From positions 1,116,001 through 1,180,000 of the forward strand of contig CAWBIK010000006.1 of the NCBI GenBank assembly GCA_963788965.1: 64,000 bases of DNA, read 5' to 3'. Positions 55,491 to 64,000 of this stretch are shown here, in pieces. Made by a program: the position numbers and the translations under genes. The first letter of the stretch is position 1, and each line of letters begins with the position of its first letter. Origin of the DNA: QHXQ01 sp963788965 (lineage in GTDB: Bacteria; Acidobacteriota; Blastocatellia; Pyrinomonadales; Pyrinomonadaceae). The notes beneath the pieces were generated by a model. The model worked only from the letters and a program-made list of their open reading frames with translations. It did no database searches and was not told the DNA's origin.

Positions 55491-55922
55491 TTAGCGTGCC
55501 GGATAGAGTTGATAAAGCATCAGGTAGACGATGACGCCCGTGATGGAAACGTAGAGCCAGAGCGGCAGCGTCCAACGCGCGAGGCGCATGTGCCGTCTGA
55601 AGTCGGCGCGGAGTGCGCGCCGGAGCGTGACGATGACGAGCGGCACGATCAGGGCGGCAAGGATCGTGTGCGTCGTCAGGATGAAGAAGTAGAGCGGGCG
55701 CACTGCTCCTTGCCCGGCAAAGCGCGTCGTGCCGTGGTGCGCGTGATAGACCAGATATGAGATGAGGAATGCGACCGACGCACCAAGCGCCGCGAGCATG
55801 CACGCGCGATGCGCGGCGACGTTGCGCCGTTGAATGAACCGGAAACCCGCGAGCAGCAACAAGCCGCTCGTCGCGTTCAGCACGGCATTGAAGTGTGGCA
55901 GAACGTCGTAGCCCATAAACAA
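55491..55922 (-). CDS. DUF420-family membrane protein (oxidase assembly, CtaM-like)
   Basis: This encodes 143 residues with four to five membrane helices. Features of DUF420 are the N-terminal LPHFNAVLNATSGLLLLAGF, RACMLAALGASVAFLISYLVYHAHHG, YFFILTTHTILAALIVPLVI and the C-terminal WTLPLWLYVSITGVIVYLMLY. The His residues in HFN, HAHH and TTH match the family's conserved positions. CtaM of this family is needed for cytochrome aa3 maturation in Staphylococcus. It sits at the distal end of the oxidase operon, which fits that role. It is 19 bases upstream of the HEAT-repeat gene. Confidence 0.85.
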   Translation of the reverse strand: MFMGYDVLPHFNAVLNATSGLLLLAGFRFIQRRNVAAHRACMLAALGASVAFLISYLVYHAHHGTTRFAGQGAVRPLYFFILTTHTILAALIVPLVIVTLRRALRADFRRHMRLARWTLPLWLYVSITGVIVYLMLYQLYPAR

Positions 55923-55925
55923 AAA

Positions 55926-56100
55926 GATGAAGGCAGCAATGATGATGACTGAATGAAATGCGCTTTAAGATTTGTTCTTGGTTATTTGCCTTCGACTGCC
56001 ACGACCAAGCTTAAATCTCGGCCGGTGCAGTTAACAAAGAACAAATAACCAAGAACAAATAGCAGCCTTTCATTCAGTCATCATCATTGCTGCCTTCATC
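55926..56100. repeat. Nested inverted repeat with perfect 33-base outer arms
   Basis: The outer arms at 55926-55958 and 56068-56100 are exact complements (GATGAAGGCAGCAATGATGA... and its partner). Inside them, ATTTGTTCTTGGTTATTTG (55970-55988) pairs with 56042-56060. The 174-base structure lies between the zinc-ribbon and DUF420 genes of the oxidase operon. It has no ORF or transposase. Confidence 0.85.
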
Positions 56101-56106
56101 TTGCTC

Positions 56107-56361
56107 TCATTCCCTGCCCGGCGGCAGTTCTTCTTTCTTCTTCGCGGCGGGCGGGACGGCCTTTTTGGCAGCCTGCCGTTCTTCACTAAGTTCTTCGTAG
56201 CCGCAGCGTTCGCATTGCCAGACGGGAAAGATGCCGGCCGGGTCTTTGCTCTCGTAGATGGCGCGTTGCGACGGGATGATCTTGCCGCCGCAGCGCGGGC
56301 ACGCGCGCCCGCGTATGCTCATGCGCGCGTTGTCCACCTGTGGTTTATCTTCTTGAGCCAT
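56107..56361 (-). CDS. Zinc-ribbon protein of the oxidase operon
   Basis: This encodes 84 residues. Two knuckles, GRACPRCGGKIIP and VWQCERCGYEEL, form a zinc ribbon (about 20-57). The C-terminal 25 residues are Lys/Ala/Pro-rich and disordered. Between the subunit IV gene group and the DUF420 gene, it may be an accessory or regulatory factor; similar ribbons also occur as nucleic-acid or protein adaptors. No enzyme motif. Confidence 0.75.
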   Translation of the reverse strand: MAQEDKPQVDNARMSIRGRACPRCGGKIIPSQRAIYESKDPAGIFPVWQCERCGYEELSEERQAAKKAVPPAAKKKEELPPGRE

Positions 56362-56388
56362 ACACGTCGGGCGCGAACGTTCGCGCGC

Positions 56389-56643
56389 TCACTTGTGGTC
56401 GTCGTCACCCGGCGGGCGGCGGTGCTTGTAAGTCAGATAGATGAAGGCGGAAAAGATGGCGACCGGCGGCGACACCATGACGACGATGCCGAAGTTCAAC
56501 TGCTTGGCCGATTGTGCGTCCAGCCCGGCGGCGGACGCCTTGCACATCGCGCACTGCGCCAGCGCAGGCACGCAGAGCGCGGTCAGCGCGACGCCAATGG
56601 CAAGCGCCAGCAAGAGCCAGTTTGTCACACGTCCCGGTCGCAT
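56389..56643 (-). CDS. Small exported membrane protein with CxxC motif
   Basis: This encodes 84 residues. A signal-like helix (about 8-30, LLLALAIGVALTALCVPALA) precedes CAMC, then a second membrane helix (about 50-72, FGIVVMVSPPVAIFSAFIYL) and a basic end. CAMC lies just after the probable cleavage or membrane boundary on the outer side, suitable for a thiol or metal site. It is three bases upstream of no gene gap with subunit IV (56647 stop), so it is cotranscribed. Possibly copper delivery or redox help for the oxidase; that is inference. Confidence 0.72.
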   Translation of the reverse strand: MRPGRVTNWLLLALAIGVALTALCVPALAQCAMCKASAAGLDAQSAKQLNFGIVVMVSPPVAIFSAFIYLTYKHRRPPGDDDHK

Positions 56644-56646
56644 AAG

Positions 56647-57234
56647 TTATTCGTGTGCGCTCGTCGCGGGGGCGGCCGTCGTCTGCCCGTCGTAAGTGCG
56701 ATTGTTGCGCAGGCGCATGCCGTCGGGGAAGAAGATGAACAGCAGGCAGATGCAGATGACGAGCATCGGCACGAGCGTCAGCACCAGACTCATGCGCTCG
56801 AAGCGCAGGTGCATGAAGTAGGCGACGATCAGCGCCGCTTTGATGATCGAGAGGCCGAGCAGGATCGTCAACATGATCACCAGCGGCACGTGGAAGTAAG
56901 CCAGCAGCACCTCGACGAGCGTCAGCACCAGCAGCCCGGCCAGCACGGCGAAGAACAACTTCGTCGTCCCCTCGAAGTGCAAATCGGCGGCCGGCACGTC
57001 TTCATCTTCGGCCTTGAACAAGCCTTGCTCACGCGCCCACAATGCCGGGTGGATCATGAAGACACCGGCCATGAGCAACATGGTGGCGGTGATGAAGAGA
57101 CTATCGATGGTCAGGAAGTTGCCGGCGCGGGTCAGGTTCAGCACCGCGAAGATGAAGAACAGACCGGCCAGCAGCAGGCAGATCGCGTTCAGGATCATGT
57201 CCTGCTTCGCGCCAAAGTTGAAGCGACTGCTCAT
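56647..57234 (-). CDS. Cytochrome c oxidase subunit IV-like membrane protein
   Basis: This encodes 195 residues with five hydrophobic segments. The C-terminal part (about 88-170) is the caa3/bo3-type subunit IV (COX4_pro): LFFAVLAGLLVLTLVEVLLA, FHVPLVIMLTILLGLSIIKA, ALIVAYFMHLRFERMSLVL and a final helix ending IFFPD. The N-terminal 75 residues carry two extra helices (MILNAICLLLAGLFFIFAVL), an uncommon extension that could be a fused small subunit. It stabilises the oxidase core. Position after the subunit III genes is standard. Confidence 0.85.
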   Translation of the reverse strand: MSSRFNFGAKQDMILNAICLLLAGLFFIFAVLNLTRAGNFLTIDSLFITATMLLMAGVFMIHPALWAREQGLFKAEDEDVPAADLHFEGTTKLFFAVLAGLLVLTLVEVLLAYFHVPLVIMLTILLGLSIIKAALIVAYFMHLRFERMSLVLTLVPMLVICICLLFIFFPDGMRLRNNRTYDGQTTAAPATSAHE

Positions 57235-57274
57235 GCGCTTGTGCCTCGCGTCCGTAAAGTTGCGGGTTGATAGG

Positions 57275-57934
<660 letters not shown>

Positions 57935-57938
57935 GCGT

Positions 57939-58634
57939 TTACCTCCACAGGAATAGGAGTGCGAACAGATAGACCCACAGGCCGTCCATGAAATGCCAGT
58001 AAGTGCCGACCGCTTCGGCCACCGCGCGCCGCTGTGCGAGTGGCTGCCGCGCGCCTCCGCGCAACGCCCGCCACAGCAGATAACTCAAGCCCAGTATGCC
58101 GCCCAACAGGTGCAATGCGTGCAAGCCCGTCAGCAGGTAGAAGAAAGAGCTGTGCGGGTTCGACGCCAGATACACGCCTTGCGCGACGAGTTCGCGCCAC
58201 GCGAGCAGTTGCGCGCCGAGAAAACCGAAACCAAGCAGCAACGAAACCGCGAGCCAGAGTTGATAAAGCCGCTCTGCGCTGCGACGCAATGCGCGCCGGG
58301 CCAACTCGAACGTAACGCTGCTCGCAAAGATCAGCGCCGTGCTGAGCCAGAGCATGCGCGGCAGCGCGATGTCTTGCCAGCCGCGCGTGCCTGAGCGCAT
58401 CACGTAGGCGCTCGTCAGCGCCGCGAACATCATCATGATCGCGGCGAGCGCCATCCACATGCCGATGCGGTAATGGCGCGGCTCGCCGTCTTGGTGCAAG
58501 GGTCGGCCGCCGCCGCTGCCATTGGGGCCGCGCCGCGCACCGTTGCCGCCGGGCCGGCCTGTCGTGCCCAAGCCCGTGCTTTTATCTTTAGCTGCGACGC
58601 GCTCGCGCGCGTCAGTGGTGGCCATTGTGACCAT
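57939..58634 (-). CDS. Cytochrome c oxidase subunit III, first copy
   Basis: I use ATG 58634 (MVTMATTDARER); ATG 58625 is an alternative. Both lie inside the end of coxA, so the overlap is at least 14 bases. The 231 residues have a polar Gly-rich N terminus followed by five membrane helices: MWMALAAIMMMFAALTSAYV, LPRMLWLSTALIFASSVTFE, LYQLWLAVSLLLGFGFLGAQ, SSFFYLLTGLHALHLLGGIL and YWHFMDGLWVYLFALLFLWR. The His-rich LTGLHALH and YWHFMDGLW are subunit III signatures. It is five bases before the second copy, an arrangement with two divergent subunit III proteins. Intact in this window. Confidence 0.9.
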   Translation of the reverse strand: MVTMATTDARERVAAKDKSTGLGTTGRPGGNGARRGPNGSGGGRPLHQDGEPRHYRIGMWMALAAIMMMFAALTSAYVMRSGTRGWQDIALPRMLWLSTALIFASSVTFELARRALRRSAERLYQLWLAVSLLLGFGFLGAQLLAWRELVAQGVYLASNPHSSFFYLLTGLHALHLLGGILGLSYLLWRALRGGARQPLAQRRAVAEAVGTYWHFMDGLWVYLFALLFLWR

Positions 58635-60563
58635 TGCCTGTTCCATTCCCGCCTTGTCCCGGCACGTTCGCTTCGGTCGCATCCGGCGTCGTCTGCATCA
58701 CGTAATCTTCGGGCGCGTCGGGCACGGAAACTCATACGCGCCGCGATAGACCGTCGGCAGTTTGCCGCCGAAGTTGTCGTGCGGCGGCGGCGTCGCGGTC
58801 GCCCATTCGAGCGTCGTCGCTTCCCACGGATTGTCGCTGGCCTTCTTGCCTTTGAACATGCGTCCAGAAGAAGTTGAAGAGGAAGAGGAACTGCACGGAC
58901 GCCGTGATGATCACCGCGATGGTGACGAGCAGCACGAGCGGGTGCGTCTTATTCAAGAATGCGTATTCAGCAAATGACGAGTAGCGGCGCGGCATGCCGA
59001 CGATGCCCATCGCGTGCATCGGGATGAAGATGGTATAGACGCCGATGAACGTCGGCCAGAAATGGATGTTGCCGAGTTTCTCGCTCATCATGCGCCCGAA
59101 CATCTTGGGAAACCAGAAATAGACGCCCGCGAACATGCCGAAGATGGCGGCCACGCCCATGACCAAGTGGAAATGCGCCGAGCACGAAGTAAGTATCATG
59201 CATCGAGAGGTCGAGCGTGGTCTGCCCCAAGACCAAGCCCGTGATGCCGCCCGCGACGAACAGCGAGACGAAGCCGATGGCAAACAGCATCGGCATGGTA
59301 AAGCGTATGCGCCCGCCCCAGAGCGTGCCGAGCCAGTTGAACGTCTTGATGGCCGAAGGCACGCCGATTGAAAGCGTCAGGACAGAGAACGCCATGCCCG
59401 TGTACGGGACTCATGCCGCTCAAGAACATGTGATGCCCCCAGACGAAGAAGCCGAGGAGGCCGATGGCGAACATGGCGAAGACCATCGCGCGATAACCGA
59501 AGATCGGTTTGCGCGCGAAGGTCGAAAGGATGTGCGAGGTCGCGCCCATGCCCGGCAGGATGGCGATGTAGACTTCCGGGTGTCCGAAGAACCAGAACAG
59601 GTGTTGCCACAAGATCGGCGAGCCGCCGCTGTGTTCAGTCACCAGCTTATCGCTCACAACCAAGTTGCCGGGGATGAAGAAACTTGTGCCCGCCGAACGA
59701 TCGAGCAGCAACAGGATGCCGGCCGCGAGCAGCACCGGGAACGACAACAGCGCAAGGATCGCCGTCGTAAACCACGACCAGCACGTTAGCGGCATTCTCA
59801 TCAAAGACATACCGCGCGTCCGCATGTTCAATAGCGTCGTGATGAAATTGAGTGCGCCAAGTAGAGACGCGATGCAGAAGATGGCGATGCTCGTGATCCA
59901 GAGCGTGACGCCCGCGCCTTGTCCCGGCCCCGCGCTTTCGCCGAGCGCGCTCAAGGTCGGATAGCCAGTCCAACCGCCGATGGGGCCGACCGTGCCGCTG
60001 CCGCCCGGATGCAGATACTTTGCGACCCACTTGGCCACCGGTGAGTCGGGGTTGATGCTGATGCTGAACGCCGAACTGCCTTCGACGAAGATGGCCGCGA
60101 TGATGACGACGAGGCCGACGAGCGTGACCCAGAATGAGAGCATGTTGAGGTATGGAAAAGCCATATCCTCAGCGCCGATTTGAATAGGCAGAAAATAGTT
60201 GCCGAAGCCGCCCTGCGGCGCGGTCGTCAGCACGAAGAAGACCATGATCGTGCCGTGCATCGTCACAAGCGACAGGTAGAACTCAGGACTCATCTGCCCG
60301 CCCGGCGCGCCGACTTTGAATAGACTGCCGAGGATGGGCCACGCATGCTCCGGCCACGTCAGCTTCAGCCGCATCAGCACCGACATGATCATGCCGACGA
60401 AGACCGAGAAGATCGCCAGCAGCAAATACTGGATGCCGATCACTTTGTGGTCGATGCTGAAGATGTACTTGCGAATAAAGCTGGTGGGCGGGCCGTGATG
60501 GTGCGCCGCGTGGTGTTCGCCCGCACCTGCGTGGGTTTCGGGAACGGGGACTGCCTCTGACAT
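58612..60563 (-). CDS. ctaD: Cytochrome c oxidase subunit I (four frameshifts)
   Basis: About 649 residues after correcting four indels: extra C near 59408, two bases lost or one added near 59178, an extra base near 58864 and a missing T near 58729. I start at ATG 60563 (MSEAVPVPETH) after AGGAG. The sequence holds FSIDHKVIGIQYLLLAIFSV, the low-spin heme His in VTMHGTIMVFF, the active site WFFGHPEVYIAILPGMG (copper-B His and cross-linked Tyr), FVWGHHMFLSGM, DTYFVLGAHFHLVMG and the C-terminal PWEATTLEWATATPPPHDNF. It is the catalytic A-type oxidase core that reduces O2 and pumps protons. The breaks would destroy it if real. Confidence 0.93.
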
Positions 60564-60618
60564 CTGACGGCTCCTCTCGCTTGCGGCTCGACGGCTTCTA
60601 AGCTGAGCTATAAAAGGC

Positions 60619-61476
60619 TCAATACTGTTGGCCCGGCAGACCAAGCGGCTGCTTGTTCAACTCTGTGACGCGCGCCTGAAACTGTGCCTGCGGCATCTGC
60701 AACAACGCGTCATAGTCGGTCTGCGACACGACGATCAGATAACTCTTCATCTTGTAGTGCAACTGCCCGCACAACTCGGCGCAGGCCAACTCGAACCGCC
60801 CGGTCTTAACGGGCGTGAAGTGAACTTTGATGTTCATGCCCGGCACTACGTCCTGCTTGAAGCGCAGTTCGGGAACCCACAGATCGTGCGTCACGTCCTT
60901 CGAGGTCATCGTCAATTCAACCGCGCGATTGACCGGCACGACCAGCACGGTCACGACCTGATCGTCTTTGGCCAGCGGGTCCATGTCGTCCAAGCCGACG
61001 AAGTTCAACTCCGCATCCTTGATCTTCGTCGGGTCGGTGCGGCCGAACTGCGTGTCTGCGCCGGGGTAATGGAAGTTCCATTGAAACTGCTGCGCGACGA
61101 CGTGAATCTTGGCCGCGCCCGCAGGGGCTTCGTAGAAATGCAACTGCGCCCACACGCGTTGACCGAACAGTGCGACCGTGATGAAGATGAAAGCCGTCAC
61201 GGCCGTGCAGAGCATCTCCACGCGATTGTTGCCGTGCGAATAGACGCCGCGCGTTTGGTCGCCGCGCCGTGCGCCGTAACGCCACACCATCCAACCGAGC
61301 GCGATCTGCGCGCCCGCGAACGAGATGCCGACCACGATGATCGTGATCAGAAATTGCCGGTCGTAAGCCGGCCCGTGTTCGGTGATCGAGGGCGGAAACC
61401 ACCACTTGCCGCTCACGAACATCCACACCGACAGGATCGTCATCAGCCACAGCAACGCAGCAAACACACGGCCCAT
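60619..61476 (-). CDS. ctaC: Cytochrome c oxidase subunit II
   Basis: I start at ATG 61476 (MGRVFAALLWLMTILSVWMF) after AAGGAG; 285 residues. There are two to three N-terminal membrane helices. The cupredoxin domain carries the binuclear copper-A site: His in SKDVTHDLWVPELRFKQD, and CAELCGQLHYKMKSYLIV (two Cys, His, Met). The electron entry aromatic is in AQQFQWNFHYPG. No heme domain is fused, so electrons must come from a separate cytochrome c or cupredoxin, for which the two genes at the right edge are candidates. It is followed at 56 bases by coxA. Confidence 0.94.
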   Translation of the reverse strand: MGRVFAALLWLMTILSVWMFVSGKWWFPPSITEHGPAYDRQFLITIIVVGISFAGAQIALGWMVWRYGARRGDQTRGVYSHGNNRVEMLCTAVTAFIFITVALFGQRVWAQLHFYEAPAGAAKIHVVAQQFQWNFHYPGADTQFGRTDPTKIKDAELNFVGLDDMDPLAKDDQVVTVLVVPVNRAVELTMTSKDVTHDLWVPELRFKQDVVPGMNIKVHFTPVKTGRFELACAELCGQLHYKMKSYLIVVSQTDYDALLQMPQAQFQARVTELNKQPLGLPGQQY

Positions 61477-61536
61477 CGAAGTCTCCTTGAAGTGTGCAAG
61501 TGAACAATAAAGCAAGCCGCAGTTAGTTTGTCTTTA

Positions 61537-61568
61537 ACTGCTGACTGCCTACCGCCTACTGCCTACTG
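61537..61568. repeat. GGCAGTA-type repeat arm near the end of ctaB
   Basis: This contains tandem degenerate TGCCTAC and TGACTGCC units of the same family as at 4.0 and 26.7 kb. A full partner arm is not seen, so it is a half-palindrome. It overlaps the last bases of ctaB. Confidence 0.5.
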
Positions 61569-62477
61569 ATTAAGCACCATCAAACCGAACAGGAACGGCA
61601 GGTATAGCACCGACGCGAGCAGGACGCGCCGGGCGTTGCGCCGCGACAGCGTTAGAAACGCGGCCACGCTCGTCGCCAGAAACAATGCGCCGAGGATGAG
61701 CGCCCCGACAAAGTAGATCGCGCCCGATAGTCCCATCGCCGCGGGCGCTAGGCTCACCGGCACGAGCAGCAACGTCCACAACACGATCTGTTGTTTGGTC
61801 AAACGCCCTTCCGGTTCGACGACCGGCAGCATCAATATGCCGGCCCGCGCATAGTCTTCGCGGTACATCCACGCGATGGCGAAGAAGTGCGGGAACTGCC
61901 ACAGAAACAAGATCGCAAACAGCACCAACCCTCCGGCGCTGACCCGGCCCGTGGCCGCCGCCCAACCAAGCAGCGGCGGGACTGCACCGGGAAACGCGCC
62001 GACCAGAGTTGAGAGCGACGTGCGCGTCTTGAGCGGCGTATAGAGGCCGATGTAGCCGAGGACCACGCTCGCACCAAGTAAGGCCGAGAGCGGGTTAACG
62101 AAGACGAGCAGGTAGAGTTCGCCAACGATGGTCAGCGCCGTGCCGAAGATGAACGCCCCGCGCGCCCGTATGCGGCCCGACGGGAGCGGGCGCATCATCG
62201 TGCGTCGCATGCGGGCATCAAGCGCGCGTTCCATGTATTGATTGAGCGCGGCGATGCCTGACGAGAGCAGCCCCACGCCCGCCATCGTGTGCAGGAAGCC
62301 GGCGTAGTTGAGCGTGCGCCCCGCGCCGAGGAAGTAGCCGGCGGCGGCCGTGAGCATGACAAGCAGCGTGATGCGCGGCTTCGTCAACTCGACGTATGCG
62401 CCTATGCGCGCGCGTGTCGCGGCTTGCGCCAGCGGCGCAGGCAACGGCTCTCGCGTCAGTTCGATCTCTTCGATCAC
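61563..62477 (-). CDS. ctaB: Protoheme IX farnesyltransferase (heme O synthase)
   Basis: This encodes 304 residues with about eight or nine membrane helices. The prenyltransferase motif is NQYMERALDARMRRTMMRPL followed by PSG, where Asp and Arg residues bind farnesyl diphosphate and Mg. A second motif is YREDYARAGILMLPVVEPEG. N-terminal LTKPRITLLVMLTAAAGYFL is the family signature. It makes heme O from protoheme, the first step to heme A of the aa3 oxidase. No heme A synthase (CtaA) is in the window. The arrangement with coxB and coxA is standard. Confidence 0.93.
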   Translation of the reverse strand: MIEEIELTREPLPAPLAQAATRARIGAYVELTKPRITLLVMLTAAAGYFLGAGRTLNYAGFLHTMAGVGLLSSGIAALNQYMERALDARMRRTMMRPLPSGRIRARGAFIFGTALTIVGELYLLVFVNPLSALLGASVVLGYIGLYTPLKTRTSLSTLVGAFPGAVPPLLGWAAATGRVSAGGLVLFAILFLWQFPHFFAIAWMYREDYARAGILMLPVVEPEGRLTKQQIVLWTLLLVPVSLAPAAMGLSGAIYFVGALILGALFLATSVAAFLTLSRRNARRVLLASVLYLPFLFGLMVLNQ

Positions 62478-62600
62478 AACTTCAATCCCCTTGCCCTCGC
62501 GGTCGTTTGTGCCTGCAAGTCTTGCACCCGCGCACGCCGCCGGGCAAGTAGTGGGGCGGCAACGAAAGATGAAAAAAGAGCGCGCGTCGCCGCTAAAGTT

Positions 62601-63497
62601 TTAATGTTTGATCGGCATCGGCAGTTCGAGCGCAGGCTCAATGCGGATCGCGCCGCCGAACGGTTGCGCGCTCGCCGTCGCAGCCGCGTCGAACGAGAAG
62701 TCCTGCGTCTTGATCTCTTTCGCGCCGACCGTGACGCTCATCGTCTTCTCGCCATATTTTTCATGTAAGGCAGCGACGGTGTAAGTGCCCTGCGGCACGC
62801 CCGTGATAGTGAACTTGCCGTCTTCCATGCTGACGGCAAACAGCGGGTTCGGGCGCACGCCGATCCAAGCTTTCATCCACGGGTGCTGGTTGCACTTCAC
62901 GGGGATCATCACTTCCGGGCGCGGGAACGACTTGACGAGCGGCTGCGCGCCCGCCGGTTGCGACTGATTCCACTCCTGATTGCCTTTGGTCGGCAGCGGG
63001 TGGACGTTGTGCGCGGTCGGATCGCTATTGGTGATCTTTATGTTCTGCCGCGCCACGACGCCAAGCACGTGCGGCACATAATGACAGCCTTTCTGATCGA
63101 GCGTGGTTTCAGTGCCCGATGCGGGCCACGTCAAGTTCGTGATCGTCTTACCGTCGGTCGTCTTCCCGTCCTTGATGTAGATGAAGACGTTCGCCAGCTT
63201 GCCGTCTTTCGCCACGACATCTTCGGTATGCGGGTTCGGGTTGTTCTGCGCGCAGGCAGCGTCGGCATCCATGCTGATCGGCTTCGGCGCGGGCGCTGTG
63301 CCGGTCAAGGCAATCGTGCCGGTGATCTGGCCTTCGTTGCCGTTCGGTGTGTAAGCTTGACTGGCGGTCTGTTCCGCGTCGGCGTCATCGCCCTCGGCCT
63401 CATCTTCGTCGTCGCTGCTGCACGCCGCGAAGGCGAGCGACAGTAGGGCGACCGACAACAGCAGCGCGAGACTTCGACGCACACGTTCAAAAGACAT
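62601..63497 (-). CDS. Cupredoxin-type lipoprotein with regulatory-like C domain
   Basis: This encodes 298 residues. A lipoprotein signal peptide ends in LAFAAC (C26), followed by an Asp/Glu-rich linker. The central part (about 60-215) has a plastocyanin-like layout: NVFIYIKDGKT, INSDPTAHNVHPL-like His region, and VKCNQHPWMKAWIGV, where C, H and M can bind copper. The C terminus (about 225-265) resembles the carboxypeptidase regulatory beta-sandwich (DGKFTITGVPQGTYTVAALH). It lies at the head of the oxidase operon and may deliver electrons or copper to it. Both roles are inferences from position and ligands. Confidence 0.8.
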   Translation of the reverse strand: MSFERVRRSLALLLSVALLSLAFAACSSDDEDEAEGDDADAEQTASQAYTPNGNEGQITGTIALTGTAPAPKPISMDADAACAQNNPNPHTEDVVAKDGKLANVFIYIKDGKTTDGKTITNLTWPASGTETTLDQKGCHYVPHVLGVVARQNIKITNSDPTAHNVHPLPTKGNQEWNQSQPAGAQPLVKSFPRPEVMIPVKCNQHPWMKAWIGVRPNPLFAVSMEDGKFTITGVPQGTYTVAALHEKYGEKTMSVTVGAKEIKTQDFSFDAAATASAQPFGGAIRIEPALELPMPIKH

Positions 63498-63548
63498 CTT
63501 GTGTTTCTCCTGAAGGGATAAGCTATCCCTGATTATGCCGTAAAAAGA

Positions 63549-63998
63549 TCACTGTGAAAAACCGCGGCCGGCGTGGCGCACCATCGCCGCCACATCCGCT
63601 GAGCGCGTCGTGCGCGCAACTCGTGCGGGCGCACGCGTCGCCGCTGCCCGCTGCCTGCGCTGGCCTTTGCGCCGCGCATGATGCGTGCTTGCGGCGGGCG
63701 GCGCACTCTGCTGACTCGTGCCGGTCGGCGTGCGGCCGGCGGTCGCACCGGGCGCACCGGCGGCGAGCCGCGCTTGCTCGGCGGGCGTGAGTTGCAGGAT
63801 ATAGCGCGTCAACAGTTCCGCGTGATCGCCTGCGTACTGATCGAGGCCGCTATTGGGCACGTCGAAGCTGAAGACCCAACGGTCGCTCACCTTCTTGAAG
63901 AGGCCCGACGGCATGCCTGTGCCCGGTATGACGCGTTGCGGATCGAGCAGCCAGCGGAACGTCCAACCGGGTTGCAGGCGCGTCGCGGCTTGCAGGAA
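63549..63998 (-). CDS. c-type cytochrome, C-terminal part (partial)
   Basis: This frame is open to the window edge at 64000 and ends in TGA at 63549; the start and any CxxCH lie beyond the edge. The visible end begins FLQAATRLQPGWTFRWLLDP and continues QRVIPGTGMPSGLFK, the WLxxP..xPGTxMP pattern that closes cytochrome c domains, with Met as the sixth heme ligand. SGLDQYAGDHAELLTRYILQ ends the helix. The remaining 60 residues are a basic, Ala/Arg-rich tail without known domain. It would be the first gene here of the oxidase operon and a natural electron donor. Confidence 0.72.
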   Translation of the reverse strand, partial: FLQAATRLQPGWTFRWLLDPQRVIPGTGMPSGLFKKVSDRWVFSFDVPNSGLDQYAGDHAELLTRYILQLTPAEQARLAAGAPGATAGRTPTGTSQQSAPPAASTHHARRKGQRRQRAAATRAPARVARTTRSADVAAMVRHAGRGFSQ

Positions 63999-64000
63999 AT

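Noticed and set aside
56101..57270. A 389-residue plus-strand ORF across the subunit IV genes
   Set aside because: It is antisense to three well-supported oxidase-operon genes and is a Gln/His/Arg-rich shadow.

Overview
The window is GC-rich bacterial chromosome, most likely from an acidobacterium of the class Blastocatellia. This is an inference. It rests on a VWFA-related protein of the type named for Acidobacteria, on the two-subunit-III cytochrome oxidase operon with small CxxC and zinc-ribbon proteins, and on the overall gene repertoire. No rRNA, tRNA, CRISPR array, prophage or insertion sequence was recognised.

Region by region. 1-4 kb: the 3' end of mltG, then a plus-strand run of secreted or membrane proteins ending in a VWA-domain protein and a lasso-peptide-B2-like transglutaminase-fold protease. 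4-8.3 kb: one very large secreted nuclease (Calx-beta, OB-fold, endonuclease/exonuclease/phosphatase and lamin-tail domains). 8.5-14.3 kb: a compact minus-strand cassette that looks like a peptide-modification (RiPP-type) locus. It contains an STN-domain protein, a 60-residue peptide, an HprK-like kinase, a radical SAM/SPASM enzyme and a PqqD-like carrier, with a nucleotidyltransferase-fold protein and an O-methyltransferase just upstream. 14.4-24.6 kb: a phosphodiesterase, an NtrB/NtrC-like two-component pair, an OmpA protein, small membrane and coiled-coil proteins, a beta-propeller protein and an OmpR-type regulator. 24.9-28.7 kb: an MsbA-like ABC exporter followed by yicC-gmk-rpoZ. 28.7-34.1 kb: ETF-ubiquinone oxidoreductase, a YyaL/SPATA20 protein, RNase D and an Asn/Thr-rich lipoprotein. 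34.6-43.7 kb: an HD-GYP/GAF/GGDEF protein, the pyruvate dehydrogenase genes pdhA-pdhB-(coiled coil)-pdhC, then two transporters. 43.8-49.1 kb: mutS with an overlapping Mrr-like gene, and ftsH. 49.8-54.6 kb: a M14 carboxypeptidase, stress-type proteins, an aldo/keto reductase and a ferredoxin. 54.6-64 kb: an aa3-type cytochrome c oxidase operon read from the right edge leftwards (cytochrome c, cupredoxin lipoprotein, ctaB, coxB, coxA, two subunit III genes, subunit IV, accessory proteins).

Two features cut across the window. First, ten recognisable genes are broken by at least 16 frame changes, including four in coxA and three in a subunit III gene. All fit single-base indels except one that may be a 2-base loss, and several lie in short homopolymers. 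Sequencing or assembly error is the simplest explanation, so these genes are annotated as full-length CDSs with the break noted. Second, many gene ends carry long imperfect hairpins whose arms are built from short reiterated words (GGCAGTA, CACAAAGACACGAAG, GTGACGAGTGACAAGT). They look like a dispersed intergenic palindrome family that may double as terminators.

The most interesting candidate system is the 8.5-14.3 kb cassette. It has the accessory genes of a kinase-bearing lasso-type locus (PqqD-like, HprK-like, nucleotidyltransferase, and a B2-like protease 4.5 kb away) but no asparagine-synthetase-like cyclase. A radical SAM enzyme sits in its place, next to a short peptide ORF that begins with TTG behind a strong ribosome binding site.
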